NCBI RefSeq assembly: GCF_039536245.1 | Contig: NZ_BAAAYN010000041.1 | Location: 1-64,000 of the forward strand | Direction of reading: 5' to 3' | DNA length: 64,000 nt | Origin: Cryptosporangium minutisporangium | Lineage (GTDB): Bacteria > Actinomycetota > Actinomycetes > Mycobacteriales > Cryptosporangiaceae | Part shown: positions 54,430-63,399 of the stretch, in pieces | How positions within the stretch are numbered: position 1 is the stretch's first letter | Layout: each line of letters begins with the position of its first letter | The notes under the pieces: model-generated | What the model was told of the DNA's origin: nothing | The model's database searches: none | What the model saw: only the letters and a program-made list of their open reading frames with translations | Program-made: the position numbers and the translations under genes

Positions 54430-57075
54430 CTAGTAGCCGCCGTGCCGACCGTTCTCCTCGTCCGCGTAGCGCCGCCGCGCCCGGGGTGGCTGCTCACGCC
54501 GCTCCGGGTACTCGCCGGAGGAGCCGGGCGGACCCGACCGGTAGCCCCGCTCGGACTGGCTCGGCTCCCGTTGCGCCGGAGGTAGGGGCGGCTGCGGGTC
54601 GGCCCACGAGCCGCCGGGGCCGAGCGGGTCGTGCACCGGCCAGGCGCCGGTCGGCTCGGCGGCGTGCCGACGACGCGGCGGTGGCGTGGACGTGGGGCCG
54701 CCCAGACCGCTGGTGCCGTAGCCGGCGGAGCCCGACGCGGGTCCGAGCCCGCCCAGTCCGCCCGAGTTACCCAAGCCGCCGGGGGTCCCCAGACCACCCG
54801 AATTGCCCAGACCACCCGAGTTGCCCAGACCGCCCGGGCCGCCGAGTCCGGCCGGGCTGCCCGGCATCGCCGAACCACCGAGCCCCACCGGGCTACCCAA
54901 GCCTCCGACCGACCCGGAACCGAGCCCGGTCGAGCCGTATCCGTTCGGCCCCGCCCCGTTCGGCCCCGCCCCGTTCGGTCCTGCCCCGTTCGGCCCGGCG
55001 CCGTTCGCCCCGTAACCGTTCGGGCCGTGCGTCGACTGTCCCGGCCCGGCCGACGGTCCGTATCCGGACGCCTGACCCAACCCCGGCGGCTGGCCCAACC
55101 CGGAAGGCTGACCCAGACCCGAGGGCTGGCCCAGACCCGAGGGCTGGCCCAGACCAGACGGCCGGCTCAGGTCGGAGTGCCCGGGGCCGGGCTGGCCGAG
55201 ACCCGCGGCGGGCTGCCCGGAGACCGGGGACTCCGCGCGACCGTGCCGCCCCCGCCCGCCGCCGGACCCACCGGTCGGCGACTGCTCGGGGAAACCAGGC
55301 GATTCCTCGGCGCGCCGTGGCGGCAGACCCAGCCCGCCGTACTCCCGCTCCAGGTAACTGCCGCTACCGAGCCCGCCGGACAGGCCGGACCGACCGCCCA
55401 ACGCCGAACTGCCGTTCGTACCGGCGGCCCCGTTCGCCGCACTGTCGCCCGATGCCGCCGCACCGTGCGCGGTTCGGCCGTAGGACGGTGGGATGTTGCC
55501 CGGCTGGTCCGGAGTGGGAGTCGGGTCGTCCCAGCGCGGCGGCGTCCACTCGGCGGCGGGCGCCGGCTCGTCGGACGTCGGCCAGGACCACACCGGCTCC
55601 TCCGGCGGCGTCCAGGTGGGCTCGGCCGGCGGGGTGAAGACCGCGGACGCCGCCGAGGCCGAGAGATCGCCGCTGGTCCGAGCGTCCGGCTCCGGGTCGG
55701 ACGGGAGCGGCAGATCTACGCTCGGGATCGATCCGCTCGTGCGGTCGGGGTCGATCGAGACGACCGGGAAACTTCCGGTCGGGTAGCGCTCGGCGGGCGC
55801 GGCCGCGGGCGAGACCGGCGCTTCCGCGTCCGGGGAGTCCTTGGTGACGTCGTTCCGAACCAGCCGCGCCCACGTGGCCGCCGCCCAGTCGCCCAGGTCG
55901 GCCGCGCCGTTCGGCCCCGGCGCGAGTTCCAACTCGCCGGTCGGGGCCGCGATCGACTCGGTGTACGGCGACGGCGAGACCAACGGCGTGCTCGGCGCGT
56001 ACTCCGGCTCGACGCTGCTCGGAACCGGATAACTACCGGTATCACCGCGACGACGCCCGGGCGCCTCGGTCTGCGCTGCGGCCTCGCTCTGGGCGGCTGC
56101 GGCCCGGCGCGCCGCTCGGCCGCCTCGGATCGGCTCGCGGGCGGGCTCCGACGGCGTCGCGTCGGTGTGGGCGGCGTGGCCGCCCCCGCTCTCGGCGGCC
56201 GCCGCGTCCGGCTCCGGCTCGGCGTCGTAGGGCGGGACCTCGGGATCGTCGGGTCCCATGATCGTCCGGTACGTCGCGGTGTTCTCGACCGCGAGCGGCG
56301 GCACGGAGGGCGGGAAGCTGGTCGCCCAGGACGGCGCCGGGGCGGCGGTCTCCGGGAGCAGCGACTCGAACCGCCGGTTGAGCGCCGACAGCACCGCCCG
56401 CACCATCGCCTGGCGGGCGTCACCCCGGACCAGCGCGACACCGGCGAGGCGGTCGACCTGCCCCGGCGTCAACAGCGTCACGACCGCCACCGCGAGCCGG
56501 TCGGAGCCGATGTCGGTGAGCTCGGCCTGGTCGAGGCCGCAGCGGGCCCTGCCCTCCAGCAGCGCGTCGACCGCGTTGAGGGTCGCGCCGGCCACCGTCC
56601 GGAGCACCGTCCGTTCGACCGCGGGTCCGGTGGCGGAGCCCACCACCCGCGCCGAGGACGTCGCGAGCGCGACGTCCACCCGGACGTCGAGGCCGCCGGT
56701 GACGACCTGTAAGCGCTCCAGTTGGACGCGGCGCTGCGGGCCGTCGAGCGGAACGCTCCGAGCCTCGTCCACTCCGTCGTCCACCAGAACCGAGCGCGTC
56801 TGGTCCACCTCCACGCCGAGCCTTTCGTCCAGGATCCGGGTCACTGACCACGCCACTGCGGCCTCGTCGGCACCGTCGACGAGATCCACGTGCAGAGTAC
56901 GGTCTCCACCCGCCGCCGTCCGAAGCTCGGCGCCACGGACCCCGACCACCGCGCGCACGGCGTCGAGCAACGCGGCCACCGCGATCGGCCGGGAACCGCC
57001 CGGACCGCGAGATCGCACCGTGAACACCGGACGCGCCCCAACCAGGTGCTGGTTGCGATGCGGAGCGGTGGTCAC
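54430..57075 (-). CDS. Large low-complexity protein with conserved-looking N-terminal domain
   Basis: An 881-residue protein. The N-terminal about 270 residues are ordered (starting HLVGARPVFTV, with alternating strands and helices and AAGATLNAVDALLEGRARCG). The rest is extremely rich in Gly, Pro, Ser and Ala, with GPNGA repeats, GLGQPS repeats and GGLGNSGGLG repeats between about residues 600 and 800, then a charged tail. No signal peptide or membrane helix. GTG 57075 follows GGGAG by six bases. The matching DNA (54755-55165) has short tandem repeats of 15-21 bases, prone to slippage. The N-domain is not recognised. Divergent from TetR. Confidence 0.75.
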   Translation of the reverse strand: MTTAPHRNQHLVGARPVFTVRSRGPGGSRPIAVAALLDAVRAVVGVRGAELRTAAGGDRTLHVDLVDGADEAAVAWSVTRILDERLGVEVDQTRSVLVDDGVDEARSVPLDGPQRRVQLERLQVVTGGLDVRVDVALATSSARVVGSATGPAVERTVLRTVAGATLNAVDALLEGRARCGLDQAELTDIGSDRLAVAVVTLLTPGQVDRLAGVALVRGDARQAMVRAVLSALNRRFESLLPETAAPAPSWATSFPPSVPPLAVENTATYRTIMGPDDPEVPPYDAEPEPDAAAAESGGGHAAHTDATPSEPAREPIRGGRAARRAAAAQSEAAAQTEAPGRRRGDTGSYPVPSSVEPEYAPSTPLVSPSPYTESIAAPTGELELAPGPNGAADLGDWAAATWARLVRNDVTKDSPDAEAPVSPAAAPAERYPTGSFPVVSIDPDRTSGSIPSVDLPLPSDPEPDARTSGDLSASAASAVFTPPAEPTWTPPEEPVWSWPTSDEPAPAAEWTPPRWDDPTPTPDQPGNIPPSYGRTAHGAAASGDSAANGAAGTNGSSALGGRSGLSGGLGSGSYLEREYGGLGLPPRRAEESPGFPEQSPTGGSGGGRGRHGRAESPVSGQPAAGLGQPGPGHSDLSRPSGLGQPSGLGQPSGLGQPSGLGQPPGLGQASGYGPSAGPGQSTHGPNGYGANGAGPNGAGPNGAGPNGAGPNGYGSTGLGSGSVGGLGSPVGLGGSAMPGSPAGLGGPGGLGNSGGLGNSGGLGTPGGLGNSGGLGGLGPASGSAGYGTSGLGGPTSTPPPRRRHAAEPTGAWPVHDPLGPGGSWADPQPPLPPAQREPSQSERGYRSGPPGSSGEYPERREQPPRARRRYADEENGRHGGY

Positions 57076-57285
57076 GACGTGCTCCCGTCTCGTTCGACCT
57101 CTCCCGCAGGCTACCGACGGATCGCCTGTCCGGTCAGGCACCTGAGGGGGAACGGTCCGGTACCGAAGGGTGCAAACGGACAGACCGAACGGCGGTTCCG
57201 CGGAGCGGGCAGAAGGTTCGAGACAGCTCGCGTACTCTTGCTACCCGGCGGTAAGTGCGGAGGTTCCGCAAGGCTGGAGGAGACC

Positions 57286-57963
57286 ATGGCTACCCCGGTG
57301 AGCAGTGATCCTGTCACCGCGAGCAGCGGCAGAACCGGCCGTTTGCCTCGGTCGGCGCGGCGCCGGCAGTTGCTCACCGCCGCACAGGAGGTCTTCGTCG
57401 CCAACGGCTACCACGCCGCGGCGATGGACGACATCGCGGACCGGGCGGGAGTCTCCAAACCGGTCCTCTACCAGCACTTTCCCGGCAAGCTGGACCTCTA
57501 CCTCGCGCTGATCGATCAGCACACCGAAGCCTTGGTGAACCACGTCACCCAGGCGTTGGCGGGCACGACCGACAACAAAATTCGCGTCCATCTCGCCACC
57601 AAGGCGTACTTCGACTTCGTCGACGGCGAGGGCGAGGCGTTCCGGCTCGTGTTCGAGTCGGACCTGCGCAACGAGCCCGCGGTGCGCGAGCGAGTGGAGC
57701 GCGCCTCCCAGCTCTGCATGGAGGCGATCGCCGACACGATCGGACATGACACCGGTGTCTCACGTGAGCGCGCCGAGTTGCTCGCGATCGGTTTGACCGG
57801 TGCGTCCGAGATCGCAGCGCGCTATTGGCTCAACGCGAACCGGTCCGTTCCGAAGGAGGAGGCCATCGCACTGCTGAGCACACTGCTCTGGCGCGGCATC
57901 TCCGACTTCCCACTGGAGCGGGAGGCGGACGGGTCTCGCCCCGAGAATTCCGCTGAGCGCTGA
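57286..57963 (+). CDS. TetR-family transcriptional regulator
   Basis: A 225-residue TetR protein. The HTH is in the N-terminal helices: RRRQLLTAAQEVFVANGYHA, MDDIADRAGVSKPVLYQHF. The C-terminal ligand domain contains SRERAELLAIGLTGASEIA. ATG 57286 has GGAGGAGA upstream. Same position as M. tuberculosis Rv3208. Its targets and ligand are unknown; the DUF3107 gene follows after about 100 bases. Confidence 0.93.
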   Translation: MATPVSSDPVTASSGRTGRLPRSARRRQLLTAAQEVFVANGYHAAAMDDIADRAGVSKPVLYQHFPGKLDLYLALIDQHTEALVNHVTQALAGTTDNKIRVHLATKAYFDFVDGEGEAFRLVFESDLRNEPAVRERVERASQLCMEAIADTIGHDTGVSRERAELLAIGLTGASEIAARYWLNANRSVPKEEAIALLSTLLWRGISDFPLEREADGSRPENSAER

Positions 57964-58069
57964 CACCGCTGCCCGCGCCGCTCGACGACGCCACTCATCG
58001 GATAGCTTCTACAGCGTTGATGTGAGCGTCCGGGTACACATCGGTACCCGTCAGCGAGGAGGCACTGCG

Positions 58070-58297
58070 GTGGAGGTCAAGATCGGCGTGCAGTTCGCTC
58101 CACGCGAGCTCGTGCTGGAGAGCACCCAGAGCCAGGACGACGTGGAGCAGGCGGTCGCCGAGGCGCTGGCCGGCAAGAACAACCTGCTGTCCCTGGTCGA
58201 CGAGAAGGGTCGACGAGTGGTCGTACCGGCCGACAAGATCGCCTACGTCGAGATCGCCGAGTCGGAACTCCGCCGCGTCGGCTTCGGAACGCCTTAA
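58070..58297 (+). CDS. DUF3107 family protein
   Basis: A 75-residue ATP-grasp-unrelated small acidic protein of actinobacteria (M. tuberculosis TB9.4/Rv3208A). It shows VEVKIGVQFAPRELVLES and KIAYVEIAESELRRVGFG. GTG 58070 is seven bases after GAGGAGG; the frame is open to 58022 but without support. Conserved next to TetR. Function unknown. Confidence 0.92.
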   Translation: MEVKIGVQFAPRELVLESTQSQDDVEQAVAEALAGKNNLLSLVDEKGRRVVVPADKIAYVEIAESELRRVGFGTP

Positions 58298-58322
58298 TTC
58301 GGGCGGCCGTTGAACCACAGCG

Positions 58323-58353
58323 CGCCCGGCCGCGAGCACTTCGCGGCCGGGCG
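58323..58353. terminator. Terminator after DUF3107
   Basis: 13-bp perfect stem (58323-58335 with 58341-58353), five-base loop, between convergent genes. Confidence 0.8.
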
Positions 58354-58359
58354 TTGTCG

Positions 58360-59100
58360 TCAGGTCTTCAGACCTAGGGCGTTGAGACGGGCGGTGTGGC
58401 CGGCGGTCAGGCGGTCGATCAGGGCCGCCAGCCCGGCGGGCCCGCTGGACTCGAATGGCTCCACCAGCGCCACCAGCGCCGGACGCGCCGCCACCACCAA
58501 CTGCGCCTGGGTGACCGCTTCCGCCACCAGTCGCCGCGCCCAGAGCCCGAGCCGCCCGGCCAGCGTCGGGTCGACCTCCACGGCCGCGCGCACCTCGGCC
58601 ACCGCGAACCCGGTGTGCCGGTCGTCGTGCAGCACCTCCAGGACGAGCGTCCGGTCGGGCTCGGCGAGCCGGGCGGCCACCTCGCGGTAGAAATCGTCCG
58701 CGATCCCGTCCCCGACGTAGGCCTTGACCAGCCCTTCGAGCCAGTCCCGCGGCCGGGTCGACTCGTGGTAGGCGTCCAGCGACGCGACGAACGGCGTCAT
58801 CGCCTCGACGGGATCGGCGCCGAGCTCGGTGAGCCGGTCCGCGAGCCGCCGGTAGTGCACGAGTTCGGCGGCCGCCATCTCGCTCAACGCCGCACGTCGA
58901 CGGAGGTCCGGTGCGAGCCGCGCGTCCACGCTGAGGTTGTCGAAGGCCACTAGGGCGCCGTAACTCAGCACGCCGAGCAGATCGGCCACGGACGGGCCCA
59001 CACCGACGGGTTGATCGGCCGACAACTGGTCGGAGGCGTCGTTGCGACCCGAAACGCTCAGCGGAGGCTCCTCGACGGCGATGAGGTAGGACGTAATCAC
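58360..59100 (-). CDS. Ferritin-like protein, tRNA-(ms2io6A)-hydroxylase (MiaE)-like
   Basis: A 246-residue four-helix protein. An E-x-x-H pair is seen in LSEMAAAELVHYRRLADRL and further acidic/His ligands in LEVLHDDRHTGFAVAEV, as in ferritin-like di-iron folds. M. tuberculosis Rv3210c is the positional match, annotated as MiaE-like. Whether it hydroxylates tRNA is unproven, since MiaE activity is known only in gammaproteobacteria. GTG 59100 has a weak GAAGG upstream; the first 35 residues may not be translated. Confidence 0.85.
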   Translation of the reverse strand: MITSYLIAVEEPPLSVSGRNDASDQLSADQPVGVGPSVADLLGVLSYGALVAFDNLSVDARLAPDLRRRAALSEMAAAELVHYRRLADRLTELGADPVEAMTPFVASLDAYHESTRPRDWLEGLVKAYVGDGIADDFYREVAARLAEPDRTLVLEVLHDDRHTGFAVAEVRAAVEVDPTLAGRLGLWARRLVAEAVTQAQLVVAARPALVALVEPFESSGPAGLAALIDRLTAGHTARLNALGLKT

Positions 59101-59354
59101 CGTAGAGCCTTCGGTCCGGTGGCGGTGTTCGTCACAGATCGCCGATCACATCGGTACACGACCTCGGCTGCACAGAAGGTCGCGGTACGCTATGAGCGAG
59201 GTGACACCCGTCACCGCTCTAACTCGCGCCGTAATGCCCAACTTCATGTGAGGGCCTCGCGTACGCGCCAACGGCCGTCCGGCCGGGCTGCGCACGCTCG
59301 CACGGCGCCGGTCGGACCACAAACGGTAGTACCAGCACCATCGCAGTACTGAGC

Positions 59355-61349
59355 ATGGAATATCGAGCGCGGACCCCACTCAAGGCCGTCGTCCCGCTGA
59401 GCCCGCCACCGCATCGCGGTAGGCGTGAGGCTCGAGCGACGCGGAGTTGCTACCGGATCCACCAGGGCGTCTGCGCACTCGGAGAGAGGCGAAGACCCCT
59501 GAATACCCACATTTCACCCGACGTCGAACCGGCGTCCGATAACGCGCTGGCCGACGAAGACGCGCCCAGCGCCGTCGAGCTCGAGCACGCGGTGACCGGT
59601 GCCCCCGAAGACGAGCCGATCGAGGAGCTGACCGCCACCAAGCCGGTGAGCGAGCAGAACCCGCTCTTCGCCGACCTCGGCGTCCGGCCGGAGACGGTCG
59701 AGGCGCTGGCCGCGGCCGGCATCACCCGCGCGTTCGCGATCCAGGAGCTCACGCTTCCGATCGCGCTCGCGGGCAACGACCTGATCGGGCAGGCCCGTAC
59801 CGGCACCGGCAAAACGCTGGGCTTCGGAATTCCGCTGCTGCAGCGGATCCAGGCGCCCGGCGAGGGCGACCGGTCGGCGACCGGCGCTCCGCAGGCTCTC
59901 GTCGTGGTTCCGACCCGCGAGCTCTGCGTCCAGGTCACGCGTGACCTCGCCGCCGCCGGTAAGACCCGCGGCATCCGCGTCCTGTCCGTCTACGGCGGGC
60001 GCGCGTACGAACCGCAGATCGGCGCGCTGAAGAACGGCGTCGAGGTCGTCATCGGTACGCCGGGACGGCTGCTCGACCTGGTCGAGCAGCGGCACCTGCA
60101 GCTCGGCGCGGTGTCGATCCTGGTCCTCGACGAGGCGGACGAGATGCTCGACCTGGGCTTCCTGCCCGACATCGAGCGCATCCTCGCGACGATCCCGACC
60201 GCGCGGCAGACGATGCTGTTCAGCGCAACGATGCCCGGCCCGATCGTGGCCCTGGCCCGCCACTTCATGCGGCAGCCGGTGCACATCCGGGCCGAGGAGC
60301 CGGACGCCGGCCGTACGGTGCCGGAGACCGCCCAGCACATCTACCGTGCGCACGCGCTGGACAAGGCCGAGATGCTCGCCCGCATCCTGCAGGCCCGCGA
60401 CCGGGGCTTGACGATGGTCTTCTGCCGCACCAAGCGCACCGCGCAGAAGGTCGCCGACGACCTGGAAGAGCGCGGTTTCGCCGCCGCCGCCGTGCACGGT
60501 GACCTCGGTCAGGGTGCCCGCGAGCAGGCGCTCCGGGCGTTCCGCTCGGGCAAGGTCGACGTCCTGGTCGCGACCGACGTCGCCGCGCGCGGCATCGACG
60601 TCACCGGCGTCACCCACGTCATCAACTACCAGTGCCCCGAGGACGAGAAGACCTACCTGCACCGGATCGGTCGTACCGGCCGGGCCGGAGCGGACGGCGT
60701 CGCGGTCACGTTCGTCGACTGGGACGAGCTGACCCGCTGGAAGATGATCAACACGGCGCTCGACCTGCCGTTCGCCGACCCGCCCGAGACGTACTCGACC
60801 TCCGATCACCTGCTCGCCGAGCTGGACATCCCGGCCGAGGCGACCGGGGTTCTGCCCCGCAAGGAGCGGACCAGGGCCGGGCTCGACGCCGAAGAGGTCG
60901 AGGACCTCGGCGAGACCGGCGGCAAGAAGCCCAAGCGCACCCCCCGGGTGCGGCGGCGGGCCGACACCGACCAGGAGACACCGGTCGACGAGAGCGGTGA
61001 CACCGACGACGCGGAGTTGGCGGCCCGGCGCCGTACCCGGCCCCGGCGGCGCACCCGCGGTGGCGAACTGCTGAGCACGACCCCGCTACCGGAGGGCGCC
61101 ACCGACGAGGAGGCTCCCGGCGCGGTCGCGACGATCGCGCCGCCCCTGTTCATCCCCGCCGAGGACGACGCCAAGCCCGTCGACGAGTTCCGCTCGGTCG
61201 ACGACGACGCGGACCAGCCCGCCGCCGAGGACGAGGACGGCGCGGCACCGCGGCGTCTCCGCCGGCGTCGCGGCGGTACCGCGCGTGCCCGGCGTCCGGG
61301 CGGCGACGAGTCCGCCGACGCACCGGCTGACGCGTCCGCGGCCGAGTAG
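59355..61349 (+). CDS. DEAD-box RNA helicase, RhlE/Rv3211 type
   Basis: A helicase of 616-664 residues. Q motif FAIQELTLPIAL, motif I ARTGTGKTLGFG, DEADEM (DEAD-box), SAT in LFSATMPG, and motif VI HRIGRTGRAG are all present. The C-terminal about 170 residues are charged, Arg/Asp/Glu-rich and probably RNA-binding. The longest start is ATG 59355, without a ribosome site; a CTG at 59499 has GAGAGAGG nine bases upstream and gives a better N-terminus. Likely role: RNA unwinding in decay or ribosome assembly. The gene at 61354 follows after four bases. Confidence 0.9.
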   Translation: MEYRARTPLKAVVPLSPPPHRGRREARATRSCYRIHQGVCALGERRRPLNTHISPDVEPASDNALADEDAPSAVELEHAVTGAPEDEPIEELTATKPVSEQNPLFADLGVRPETVEALAAAGITRAFAIQELTLPIALAGNDLIGQARTGTGKTLGFGIPLLQRIQAPGEGDRSATGAPQALVVVPTRELCVQVTRDLAAAGKTRGIRVLSVYGGRAYEPQIGALKNGVEVVIGTPGRLLDLVEQRHLQLGAVSILVLDEADEMLDLGFLPDIERILATIPTARQTMLFSATMPGPIVALARHFMRQPVHIRAEEPDAGRTVPETAQHIYRAHALDKAEMLARILQARDRGLTMVFCRTKRTAQKVADDLEERGFAAAAVHGDLGQGAREQALRAFRSGKVDVLVATDVAARGIDVTGVTHVINYQCPEDEKTYLHRIGRTGRAGADGVAVTFVDWDELTRWKMINTALDLPFADPPETYSTSDHLLAELDIPAEATGVLPRKERTRAGLDAEEVEDLGETGGKKPKRTPRVRRRADTDQETPVDESGDTDDAELAARRRTRPRRRTRGGELLSTTPLPEGATDEEAPGAVATIAPPLFIPAEDDAKPVDEFRSVDDDADQPAAEDEDGAAPRRLRRRRGGTARARRPGGDESADAPADASAAE

Positions 61350-61353
61350 TCCG

Positions 61354-61794
61354 ATGACGGCGACCGGTCCTCGGCATCCGGGTGGGCCCCTGCATCCGAG
61401 TGGGCCGATGCATCCGGGCGGCCCGATCACGGGTGTGAACGGCTGGGCCGCCCCGGACGGCTCCGCGGACGACACCGCCTGGCGCCGTCCGACGGATTCG
61501 ACGACCGCGGTCGAGTCGAGGTCCGGCAAGCCGGGCGGAGCGACGGCGATCCCCCCGCAGTACCAGGGGCCGCCGCGCATGCACCGACCGTCGGTGGCGG
61601 TGGGGTGGGGCCCGGTGATCACATCGGGCCCGACGCCACGTGCGCTGCCGTACCAGGACCACGAGGCGCTGGACCGCGAGGACGCTCAGGCTCGGGCTGT
61701 CACGGTCGGCGTCGGCGTGCTGACGCTCGTCGTCCTGTTCCTGCTGCTGTTGATGATGGTCATCCGGGCCGGTACGACCACCGGCGTCGCCTGA
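61354..61794 (+). CDS. Small C-terminally anchored membrane protein
   Basis: A 146-residue protein. The N-terminus is Pro/Gly/His-rich with three imperfect HP-(G/S)-GP repeats; a hydrophobic helix near residues 117-138 (VGVGVLTLVVLFLLLLMMVI) anchors it. ATG 61354 lies four bases after the helicase stop, so it is co-transcribed. No homologue recognised. Confidence 0.7.
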   Translation: MTATGPRHPGGPLHPSGPMHPGGPITGVNGWAAPDGSADDTAWRRPTDSTTAVESRSGKPGGATAIPPQYQGPPRMHRPSVAVGWGPVITSGPTPRALPYQDHEALDREDAQARAVTVGVGVLTLVVLFLLLLMMVIRAGTTTGVA

Positions 61795-61814
61795 CCGTCA
61801 GCGGTCGGGCCCGG

Positions 61815-62357
61815 TCATCCGCGGCCCGACCAGGTCATCCGCGCGCCGGTGTCGCCTGCCCGTACCACCGAGACGGCGGCACCGACGGCGGTGGCGAGCA
61901 ACGCGACCGAGAGCACGACCGAGACGACGGTCAGTACGGTCGAACCGCTACTACTGCGCGGCTGCTCGCCGACCATCGACCACTGGTCGCGCTGGTCGTA
62001 CTGGTCGTGGACCGGGGTCTGCGCGCGGCTGGTCCGGACCCGCTCGACGATGACGAGGACGACCGCGACGACGGCGAGCAGCACCGCCATGTTGCGGGTG
62101 TCGAGGCCGAAGCCGCCGTGCTCCTCCACGTCCGGCGTCACCCCGAGATACCGCGCGAGTCGGTCGCCGGTCTCGGCCGCGACGACCGACGCTCCGGCGC
62201 CGGAAACCGCGCTGAGTACCAGGACCCAGCCGACCTTCGACCGCAGCCGCGGCACCAGGACGTAGGCGAACGCGGCGAGTACCGCGATCGGCACCAGCAC
62301 GACCGCCGCATGGACCACCAACGGGTGGGCCGGCAGGTCGAACACTCTCTCGAACAC
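61815..62357 (-). CDS. DUF2231 membrane protein
   Basis: A 180-residue protein with four hydrophobic helices. The N-terminus FERVFDLPAHPLVVHAAVVL contains the LPAHPLxVH motif of DUF2231, often seen in haem- or metal-related membrane proteins. Other helices: about 30-48, 95-112 and 145-168. GTG 62357 has GGAGG five bases upstream, and the much longer frame upstream is not supported. Function unknown. Confidence 0.8.
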   Translation of the reverse strand: MFERVFDLPAHPLVVHAAVVLVPIAVLAAFAYVLVPRLRSKVGWVLVLSAVSGAGASVVAAETGDRLARYLGVTPDVEEHGGFGLDTRNMAVLLAVVAVVLVIVERVRTSRAQTPVHDQYDQRDQWSMVGEQPRSSSGSTVLTVVSVVLSVALLATAVGAAVSVVRAGDTGARMTWSGRG

Positions 62358-62397
62358 GGTGACCTCCGCAACGGCGTGACAGCCGTACCCTAGTGCG

Positions 62398-62413
62398 ACA
62401 GGTGGGCACCTGT
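62398..62413. promoter_or_regulatory. Inverted repeat ACAGGTG-GG-CACCTGT
   Basis: 16-bp perfect inverted repeat (7-bp arms) in the divergent gap between DUF2231 and the hydrolase. Possible regulator site for either gene; no regulator is assigned. Confidence 0.4.
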
Positions 62414-62479
62414 GCAGGCTCGGATGAGCACTAGCCACACGGAGAACACGAGCAACAGGTTCGGGAGCACACTGGGACG

Positions 62480-63373
62480 GTGACTCAGATCGCCCCCCAC
62501 CGTGCCACCCGCGTCGATTTTCCCGGTCCCGGCTTCCCCGTCGCCGGCTGGGACGCGTCACCTCCCACCGGAAGCCGCCGTGGCACCGCTCTGTTCGTTC
62601 CCGGCTACACCGGGAGCAAGGAAGACTTCGCGCCGCTGGTCGACCCGCTGACCGACGCCGGGTACCGCGTCGTCGCGATCGACCAGCCAGGTCAGTTCGA
62701 GTCGCCCGGTCCCGACTCGCCGCTGGGCTACACGGTCGCCTGGTTGGCCGAGGTCGTCCGGGCGGTCGCCGCGGCCCTCGACGACGGCCCGGTCCATCTG
62801 GTCGGCCACTCCTTCGGCGGTCTGGTCTCCCGGGGCGCCGTGCTCGCAGCACCCGGCGACTTCCGGTCGCTCACGCTGCTCTGCTCGGGTCCGGAGGCGA
62901 TCCTCGGCGCTCGACGCGACCGGATGGCCCGGCTCGAGGCGCTGCTGCCGCTCGGCATGGCCGCGGTGTACGACGCGGTCGAGGAGGGCGCCCGCCTCGA
63001 CCCGAAGTGGCGCGAGGCGTCCCCCGAGCTCAAGGCGTTCCTGAAGAAGCGGTTCATCGCGTCCTCGGCGGCCGGCCTGCGAGGCATGGGCGACGCGCTG
63101 GGGTCGGAGCCGGACCGCACCGCCGACCTCGCGGCGACCGGCGTACCGCTGCTGGTCTGCTACGGCGAGCACGACGACGCTTGGCTGCCGCCGGTGCAGG
63201 CCGACATGGCACGCCGGCTCGGCGCGCGGCACGTGGTGATCCAGCGGGCCGCTCACTCACCGGCGATCGAGAACACGGCCGAGACGGTATTCGCGCTGGA
63301 GCGGTTCTGGACCGCCGTGGACGGTGACGAACGGGCGGTTTCGACGTCCGCGGTGCACACTGAGAGTCAGTGA
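62480..63373 (+). CDS. Alpha/beta hydrolase
   Basis: A 297-residue hydrolase: ALFVPGYTGSKEDF (oxyanion hole), AIDQPGQFES, nucleophile LVGHSFGGLVSRGA, acid in CYGEHDDAW, His in RAAHSPAIENT. Similar to actinobacterial thioesterase/lipase-like proteins. GTG 62480 lacks a strong ribosome site. It ends 26 bases before the DUF2236 gene, so they may be one unit. Substrate unknown. Confidence 0.87.
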   Translation: MTQIAPHRATRVDFPGPGFPVAGWDASPPTGSRRGTALFVPGYTGSKEDFAPLVDPLTDAGYRVVAIDQPGQFESPGPDSPLGYTVAWLAEVVRAVAAALDDGPVHLVGHSFGGLVSRGAVLAAPGDFRSLTLLCSGPEAILGARRDRMARLEALLPLGMAAVYDAVEEGARLDPKWREASPELKAFLKKRFIASSAAGLRGMGDALGSEPDRTADLAATGVPLLVCYGEHDDAWLPPVQADMARRLGARHVVIQRAAHSPAIENTAETVFALERFWTAVDGDERAVSTSAVHTESQ

Positions 63374-63399
63374 TCGGGGTACCGACTATTGGAGGACCG

